Source: an uncultured Bacteroidia bacterium (GTDB lineage Bacteria; Bacteroidota; Bacteroidia; Bacteroidales; UBA932). From it: a stretch of DNA of 6,003 bases. Of the stretch, positions 5,596 to 6,003 are shown piece by piece. Location: positions 1 through 6,003 of the forward strand of contig CADBUS010000032.1 of the NCBI GenBank assembly GCA_902797895.1. The letters are read 5' to 3'. The position numbers and the translations under genes were made by a program. Numbering within the stretch: position 1 is the stretch's first letter; the number at the start of each line of letters is the position of its first letter. The notes under the pieces are model-generated. The model was not told the DNA's origin. It worked only from the letters and a program-made list of their open reading frames with translations, and ran no database searches.

Positions 5596-6003
5596 TACAG
5601 GATAAGTAACGCTTTCCTACAAATATTTTGGACTGTTTAATAACAATCCGGCATTGCAAGATACATATAATTTTTATTATTAAGCAGAAGATACTGAAAT
5701 AAACACTCTTTTCTTACAGCAAAACACCTAAAGTGCTGTAGTTGATATGAATGAATAAATAAACCAAAATTCCCAACATTTTCAACTATACTCCATTTTT
5801 ATAAGTTTAGTTTAATTGGAGAATAGATAAAATGAAACTACAATCTTTCCAACCATCTGGAAAAAAAGACATTATATACACAAAAGCTGCTCCCATGCAA
5901 GGTCTTGTTCTCCAACAGAAGTTCTTTCTCCAACAAGGAGTGTAGCAGACGGGCAACAGTTGATGGTGCGCCAAGTTGATATTTTTGGAGAAATGTTGCA
6001 CTG
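5596..6003. other. AT-rich stretch without a convincing gene
   Basis: No long open frame with family resemblance is present. The stretch holds a 7-bp inverted repeat (5715-5721/5734-5740, TACAGCA/TGCTGTA) with no following T-run, and a more GC-rich block from about 5830 to the edge. That block carries TTGGAGAA at 5816-5823 and 5985-5992 and its complement at 5908-5915 and 5926-5933. A 37-codon frame (5832-5945, +) starts MKLQSFQPSGKK and ends LQQGV. Shifting frame at its stop continues openly as ADGQQLMVRQVDIF to the edge, so a decayed gene or repeat element running past the window is possible. Confidence 0.5.
5908..5933 (+). repeat. Direct repeat TTCTCCAACA, two copies 18 bp apart
   Basis: TTCTCCAACA occurs at 5908-5917 and 5926-5935 (core TTCTCCAA ends at 5915 and 5933). 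Its reverse complement TTGGAGAA flanks the pair at 5816-5823 and 5985-5992. The spacing of exactly six codons keeps LQQ repeated in the short plus-strand frame. The function is unknown. Confidence 0.6.

Noticed and set aside
5715..5740. Terminator from the TACAGCA/TGCTGTA inverted repeat
   Set aside because: The stem is only 7 bp with a 12-nt loop, has no T-run on either strand and has no gene just upstream.
5807..6001. Minus-strand 64-codon frame starting MQHFSKN
   Set aside because: It is rich in Cys, Trp, His and Phe with no domain pattern, and lies opposite the repeat block, so it looks like a chance opening.

Overview
The window looks like chromosome from a gut- or mouth-type Bacteroidota (probably Bacteroidales). 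The evidence is the protein families present (secreted C69 dipeptidase, beta-sandwich plus alpha/beta hydrolase, HTH_34-type winged-helix regulator), AT-rich leaders without clear Shine-Dalgarno sequences, and two upstream boxes fitting the Bacteroidota -7 promoter consensus TAnnTTTG. There are no rRNA or tRNA genes, CRISPR arrays or recognisable transposase genes.

Layout. Positions 6-2297 (+) hold a tight three-gene operon: a six-helix membrane protein, a 100-residue winged-helix regulator and an exported alpha/beta hydrolase, with gaps of 27 and 15 bp. It ends at a 16-bp perfect hairpin that also serves the convergent gene on the other strand. Positions 2377-4050 (-) encode an exported C69 dipeptidase; upstream of it lie a -7-like box and three near-identical 32-33 bp repeats. 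Positions 4245-5114 (-) are a two-gene operon for a small exported protein and a lipoprotein, both of unknown function, closed by its own terminator. Positions 5201-5428 (-) encode a 75-residue XRE-type regulator. Between that regulator and the operon sits a perfect 14-bp palindrome, a plausible operator.

The right end (5429-6003) has no convincing gene. It contains a long rod-shaped fold (5458-5595, about 47 base pairs counted by hand) that could be a structured RNA, a leader or a miniature inverted-repeat element. Nearer the edge is a block with repeated TTGGAGAA motifs in both orientations.

How the genes may work together: the left operon is probably controlled by its own winged-helix protein. 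The XRE protein may control the secreted pair through the palindrome. The hydrolase and dipeptidase are periplasmic or exported enzymes, the dipeptidase fitting peptide scavenging. No defence or mobile system can be claimed. The most unusual items are the rod fold, the palindrome with its XRE neighbour, and the triple repeat.
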